From Nanohaloarchaea archaeon SW_4_43_9 (GTDB lineage Archaea > Nanohalarchaeota > Nanosalinia > Nanosalinales > Nanosalinaceae), in contig PXPD01000036.1 of NCBI GenBank assembly GCA_003009815.1, positions 1-17,545 of the forward strand: a DNA stretch of 17,545 nucleotides. Reading direction: 5' to 3'. Positions 13,927-17,545 of the stretch are shown piece after piece. A model generated the notes under the pieces. The model was not told the origin of the DNA and did no database searches. It saw nothing but the letters and a program-made list of their open reading frames with translations. Each line of letters begins with the position of its first letter. Positions within the stretch are counted from its first letter, which is position 1. Made by a program: the position numbers and the translations under genes.

Positions 13927-15348
13927 CTATGAAACATGCACGCTCTCGTTTTTTGCGTCTTCACACGCCTCTGCAAATGCTTCAGGGAAAGTAGGATGTG
14001 CATGTATTGTTCTTGTTATATCTTCTAGGTATGCTTGCATTTCAAGGGCTAACGTTGCCTCTGCTATCATATCTGAGGCTCTGGGACCTAGTATCTGAAC
14101 CCCTAGAATTTTGCCATTCTCTTCTGCTACTACTTTGATGAAACCATCTTCTTGATTTGTTGTTAGCGCTCTGCCGGATGCAGAGAACGGAAATTTGCCG
14201 ATTTTGATATTACTTCTGTATCTCTCCCTCGCTTCATCCGGAGTCATACCCGCCACGGCTATCTCTGGATCCGTGTAGATAACTTTTGGGATATACTGAT
14301 TATCCATTGCATCATTTTCACCAGAGATTACGTTTGCTGCAACTTTGCCTTCCCGGTATGCCTTATGCGCTAGCATCGGCTGTCCTGCTGCGTCTCCGAT
14401 AGCATATATATTCTCATCATCCGTCTTTAGCTGATCGTCTACCGTTATAAAGTCGTCTTCAATCTCTACATCTGTATTGTCAAGTTCCAGTTCTTCCAGT
14501 GCGGGTTTAGCGGTTCTGCCGGCGGCTACCAGTATGTAGTCTCCGGCAATCTCTATCTCTTTATCTTCTTTCTCTGCTACAAGAATGGCTTTATTGTCTT
14601 TGTATTTCACTTTCTTTGCTTCTGTCTCGGTATATATTTCATCATTGTAGCATTCGCTTACCTCCTGTATACGATCAACTAGTTCTTGGTCGAATCCGGG
14701 TAGAACGTTTTCTGTAGCTTCAACCACCTTGACTTTTGAGCCGAACTTGCAAAACTTTGTGACCGCCTCCATCCCGATATATCCTCCGCCGACGACAACG
14801 ATCTCATCCGGCACTTCGTCTAGTTCCAGTAGTTCGCGGGAGGAGATTATCTTCTTCTTGTCGAACTCCAGTCCAGGTATCTCAATCGGCTTTGACCCGG
14901 TTGCAATAATAGCATTGTCAAACTTAACTGTCTCGGCGTTGTGTTCCATCTCGATTCGTGCAGTGTTCGAGTCTTGGAAAAAGGCTTTACCGTTCTTGAA
15001 CTCGACTCCGTGCTTACTTAACCGGGATTTTATTCCGTTATCAAGCCTTTTCACGACGCTGTTCTTCCATTCCTGTATCTTCTCGAAGTCAACTTCTAGG
15101 TTGTCTGTATGTATTCCGATTTCTTCCCAGTGCTGGATATCCTCTTGAAAACCTGCGGCGTGTATAAGGGATTTTGCCGGGATACATCCGTGGTTGAGAC
15201 ATATTCCACCGACCTCTTCCTTGTCAACCAGTACAACTTCCTTTCCGTTCTGTGCTGCTCTAATCGCAGCTGTATATCCGCCAGGTCCTGCCCCGATCAC
15301 CAGCAGATCCGTGCCTTCCTCAATATCTCCAACAACTATCTTTACCAC
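13927..15348 (-). CDS. lpdA: Dihydrolipoamide dehydrogenase (E3)
   Basis: E3 reoxidises the dihydrolipoyl groups of E2, passing electrons through FAD to NAD. The 473-residue protein shows the FAD-binding VIGAGPGGYTAA (about 18-29), the redox disulfide GGICLNHGCIPAKSL (C50, C55), the NAD-binding VVVGGGYIGMEA (about 184-195), and the C-terminal HAHPTFPEAFAEA with the catalytic H451 and E456. Nothing essential is missing. The start is a GTG at 15348 that directly follows the E2 stop (TAG-GTG), so the genes are coupled. The N-terminus VVGDIEEGTDLLVIGAGPGG resembles halophilic archaeal E3 proteins. The gene serves the E1/E2 complex encoded just upstream. Confidence 0.98.
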   Translation of the reverse strand: MVKIVVGDIEEGTDLLVIGAGPGGYTAAIRAAQNGKEVVLVDKEEVGGICLNHGCIPAKSLIHAAGFQEDIQHWEEIGIHTDNLEVDFEKIQEWKNSVVKRLDNGIKSRLSKHGVEFKNGKAFFQDSNTARIEMEHNAETVKFDNAIIATGSKPIEIPGLEFDKKKIISSRELLELDEVPDEIVVVGGGYIGMEAVTKFCKFGSKVKVVEATENVLPGFDQELVDRIQEVSECYNDEIYTETEAKKVKYKDNKAILVAEKEDKEIEIAGDYILVAAGRTAKPALEELELDNTDVEIEDDFITVDDQLKTDDENIYAIGDAAGQPMLAHKAYREGKVAANVISGENDAMDNQYIPKVIYTDPEIAVAGMTPDEARERYRSNIKIGKFPFSASGRALTTNQEDGFIKVVAEENGKILGVQILGPRASDMIAEATLALEMQAYLEDITRTIHAHPTFPEAFAEACEDAKNESVHVS

Positions 15349-16788
15349 CTAAAGTTCCAATATCATATTCTCTGGGTCCTCCAGGTTTTCTATAACAGTA
15401 TTCGTGAAACGGGCTGTGTCCGCTCCATCTATTACCCGGTGGTCGTAGCTTATTGAAAGCTTGACTGTCATCCGGGGTTCTACTTTGCCTTCTACTACCT
15501 CGGCAGTCTTCTGTATCTCCCCAATCCCGAGAATAGCTGTCTGCGGGTAATTTATTATAGGTATAAACTCTTCCCCACCTATTACACCCAGATTGGTTAT
15601 AGAGAATGTTCCATTTCTCATCTCGTCCTGTGAAAGTTCTCCTTCACGAGCCTTCTCTGCTTTCTCGTTGACCTCTTCGGCGAGATCTACAATATTCTTT
15701 TCATCTACTTCTTCAATCAATGGCACCATCAGACCGTCTTCTGTGTCAACTGCGATATTGAAGTCGTAGTGATCTTTTAGAACCACAGAATCGTTCTCCT
15801 CATCAAGCTCCGAGTTTATTCTCGGATGCTTCTTCATAGAGAGGCAGACCGCCTTCATGATGAACGGCAGATAAGTTAGATGAGTTTCTGTTTTATCCTT
15901 TTCTTCTTCCCTTAGCTCTACTAGCTCTGTAACATCAGCGGTGTCGAAATGTGTTACATGAGGAGCCGTGAAACGTGATTTCTCCATCCTATCAGCGATA
16001 GTTTTTCTTGCCTGCGACATCTCGACTTTCTTCTCATCGCCCTCAATTTCCACGTGATGCTCATTGAAGTCATGATCTTCTTTCCCGTCATCTGTAGCTT
16101 CAAGTACATCTTCCCGTGTTACTTTTCCACCTTTACCCGATCCTTCAATCCGTCCTACCTCGACATTTTTCTCTCGAGCTAGCTTTCTAACCGAGGGGGC
16201 TGCAAGGACTTTTTCCTCGCTTTCTATTTCCCGTTTTCCGGTAGCATTCTTTTCCTCTGTGTCTTCTTCATCAGCAACTCCCCCTGTTTCTTCTGCAGCT
16301 GCCAGTACTTCTTCCTCAGTGATTCTTTCTTCTGTCTTGATTGACGCCAGATCAACATTTTTTTCTTCCGCTAGTTTTCTCACCTTTGGAGGTGCCAGTA
16401 TTTTTCCTTCATGATTGCTTCGTCTTTCCGCTGATCCGTCTTCCCTGTCTTCGACATCTTCTGGCTCTGTTTCAGCTTCTTCATTTTCTTCCGAAGTTCC
16501 AGAGTTCTTTTCCTTTTTGCTGCTTTCTTCCGGTTTATTTTCTCTCCCCTCTTTATCTCCGGCATCAAGTATCATTATAACTTCGCCGACCTGAACATTG
16601 TCGCCCGGGGATGCCTTGAGTTCTTCCACAGTTCCGTCCGAAGGTGCCGGGATATCTACTACCGCTTTATCTGTTTCTGCTTCCCCAACTATCTGATCTT
16701 CCTCTACTTTTTCTCCTTCTTCTACATTCCATTCGAGAAACTGTCCTTCTGTAATTCCTTCACCAGTGTCAGGAAATTCAAACTTAAT
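15349..16788 (-). CDS. pdhC: E2 acyltransferase of a 2-oxoacid dehydrogenase complex, probable ATT start
   Basis: The 479-residue E2 transfers the acyl group, probably acetyl, from E1 to CoA. Its domains are a lipoyl domain (1-76; KFEFPDTGEGITEG at the N-terminus, lipoyl-Lys K41 in ETDKAVV), an acidic linker, two peripheral-subunit-binding domains (about 129-164, ILAPPKVRKLAEEKNV; about 193-230, VLAAPSVRKLAREKNV), another linker, and the catalytic domain (about 250-479) with SYDHRVIDGADTARF (H450). The first binding domain is degenerate: it lacks the GSGKGG loop present in the second. No ATG, GTG or TTG lies in frame ahead of the lipoyl domain. The frame opens at ATT (16788), 6 nt after GGTGA. 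An in-frame GTG at 16629 would delete most of the lipoyl domain including K41. Confidence 0.94.
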   Translation of the reverse strand: MKFEFPDTGEGITEGQFLEWNVEEGEKVEEDQIVGEAETDKAVVDIPAPSDGTVEELKASPGDNVQVGEVIMILDAGDKEGRENKPEESSKKEKNSGTSEENEEAETEPEDVEDREDGSAERRSNHEGKILAPPKVRKLAEEKNVDLASIKTEERITEEEVLAAAEETGGVADEEDTEEKNATGKREIESEEKVLAAPSVRKLAREKNVEVGRIEGSGKGGKVTREDVLEATDDGKEDHDFNEHHVEIEGDEKKVEMSQARKTIADRMEKSRFTAPHVTHFDTADVTELVELREEEKDKTETHLTYLPFIMKAVCLSMKKHPRINSELDEENDSVVLKDHYDFNIAVDTEDGLMVPLIEEVDEKNIVDLAEEVNEKAEKAREGELSQDEMRNGTFSITNLGVIGGEEFIPIINYPQTAILGIGEIQKTAEVVEGKVEPRMTVKLSISYDHRVIDGADTARFTNTVIENLEDPENMILEL

Positions 16789-16800
16789 TTTGCATCACCT
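16788..16800 (-). promoter_or_regulatory. Shine-Dalgarno sequence and non-canonical ATT start of E2
   Basis: AGGTGAT (16800-16794) matches the archaeal anti-SD sequence and overlaps the E1-beta stop codon. From GGTGA to ATT is 6 nt, identical to the histone spacing. An ATG at 16795-16793 is out of frame and ends after three codons. Confidence 0.6.
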
Positions 16801-17545
16801 AGAATTCCAGAACTCTTTCAAGTCCTTTCACAGCCCGCTTCTTATTCGGCATATAGTAGTCTTCAAGCGTATAGAGAGGGTAAGGTACATCTGGACCTGC
16901 CACCCTTTCTACAGGTGTCTCCATGTGCAGAATCTCTTCTTCCTGTATCCTTGAAGCGATCTCCGCTCCAAAACCCGCGCTCTTTGGGGCCTCGTGCAGA
17001 ACCACCGCTCGGCCTGTCTTCTCTACAGATTTAAATACTGTTTCGAAGTCTGTAGGATAGATTGTTCTCAGATTGATTATCTCAATATCTGCATCAACTT
17101 CATCTGCGGCGTCCTCTGCGACGGAAATCATTGCGCCCCATGCAATAAGGGTTGCATCTTCTCCTTCTTGAACCGCCCGAGCCTTTTCCAGCTCGACCTC
17201 TTTATCCCTGTCGACTTCCTGCTTAAATGCTCTGTAAATCTTCTTCGGCTCTAGGAATACAACCGGGTCGTCAGTCTGTATAGATTTTCTAAGGAGAGAG
17301 TAGGTTTCCTGTGGATTTGAGGGTATAACTACATGAAGTCCTTCGGCGTGAGCGAAATATGCTTCAGGTGATTCCTGATGGTGCTCCAGTGCGGAAATAC
17401 CTCCGCCGTAAGGCGCCCTCATCGTGAGAGGCACATTGTAATCACCTCTGCTTCTTATCCTCATTCTGGCTGCATGCTCTTTCATCTGATAGAAAGCCAG
17501 GTAAGAGAAACCTGAGAACTGCATCTCTATAACAGGCCTGAAACC
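16799..17545 (-). CDS. pdhB: E1-beta subunit of 2-oxoacid (pyruvate) dehydrogenase, C-terminal part
   Basis: This is 248 residues of E1-beta; the start lies beyond the right edge. With E1-alpha it forms the thiamine-diphosphate enzyme that decarboxylates the 2-oxoacid and acylates E2. Visible are GFRPVIEMQFSGFSYLAFYQ at the left end of the fragment, the family block RAPYGGGISALEHHQESPEAYFAH with the catalytic-loop His, PSNPQETYSLL, DPVVFLEPKKIYR, INLRTIYP, and HEAPKSAGFGAEI, then the C-terminal VAGPDVPYPLYTLEDYYMPN. It matches the pyruvate/branched-chain E1-beta type, so substrate preference is open. The stop overlaps the E2 ribosome-binding site. E1-alpha is presumably just outside the window. 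Confidence 0.97.
   Translation of the reverse strand, partial: GFRPVIEMQFSGFSYLAFYQMKEHAARMRIRSRGDYNVPLTMRAPYGGGISALEHHQESPEAYFAHAEGLHVVIPSNPQETYSLLRKSIQTDDPVVFLEPKKIYRAFKQEVDRDKEVELEKARAVQEGEDATLIAWGAMISVAEDAADEVDADIEIINLRTIYPTDFETVFKSVEKTGRAVVLHEAPKSAGFGAEIASRIQEEEILHMETPVERVAGPDVPYPLYTLEDYYMPNKKRAVKGLERVLEF

Noticed and set aside
16793..16798. GTG and ATG just upstream as the E2 start
   Set aside because: Both are in a frame that stops at TAA within five codons, and the ATG touches the Shine-Dalgarno sequence with no spacing. They would work only with a frameshift or a one-base sequence error.

Overview
The window looks like chromosomal DNA from a small-genome halophilic or salt-adapted archaeon, most probably a DPANN lineage of the Nanohaloarchaeota type. 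I infer this from several things seen together: an archaeal single-fold histone, an archaeal family-B DNA polymerase, an archaeal-type Ogg2 glycosylase, strongly Asp/Glu-rich proteins, very tight gene packing, and A+T boxes 26-31 nt upstream of start codons (leaderless archaeal transcripts). Bacterial-type DnaK/GrpE and a pyruvate-dehydrogenase-type complex are also known from halophilic archaea. The species cannot be fixed from sequence alone.

Layout. 1-1424: the start of dnaK and the whole of grpE, both on minus, separated by an acidic orphan gene on plus. 1503-1976: a probable winged-helix DNA-binding protein, divergent from grpE. 1977-2591: the only long stretch without a convincing gene. 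It has a minus-strand TATA box at one end and a hairpin plus T-tract at the other, and holds either a decayed gene or an undescribed RNA. 2592-7665: nucleic-acid and housekeeping genes, namely an RNase H-fold exonuclease, a histone, a calcineurin-like phosphoesterase, DNA polymerase B and an 8-oxoguanine glycosylase-like protein with a substituted catalytic Asp. 7667-9038: a divergent disulfide-formation pair, a zinc-finger/TM/DsbA fusion and DsbB, apparently fired from one shared A+T box. 9122-13917: a minus-strand series of a P2A-type Ca2+ ATPase, a 53-residue Cys-rich protein, a three-TM protein with an extracytoplasmic His/Cys domain, a CcdA-like thiol transporter and a stand-alone ATP-cone protein. 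13927-17545: the end of a 2-oxoacid (pyruvate) dehydrogenase operon, E1-beta (partial), E2 and E3, which runs straight into the ATPase gene.

How the genes fit together. DsbA, DsbB and CcdA form an extracytoplasmic thiol-disulfide system, and the neighbouring three-TM protein with four extracytoplasmic cysteines and HxH motifs is a plausible client or partner. E1, E2 and E3 would oxidise pyruvate to acetyl-CoA, NADH and CO2. DnaK/GrpE is protein-folding machinery; PolB, histone, Ogg2 and the exonuclease serve DNA replication, packaging and repair.

The most unusual observations are: an E2 gene whose only sensible start is an ATT codon at the same distance from a Shine-Dalgarno sequence as the histone ATG; the unexplained 0.6-kb transcription unit; the Asp-to-Ser change in the Ogg2 active site; the zinc-finger/DsbA fusion; the shared dsbA/dsbB promoter box; and the metal/thiol gene cluster of unknown purpose. 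I saw no tRNA, rRNA, CRISPR array, complete insertion sequence or intein.
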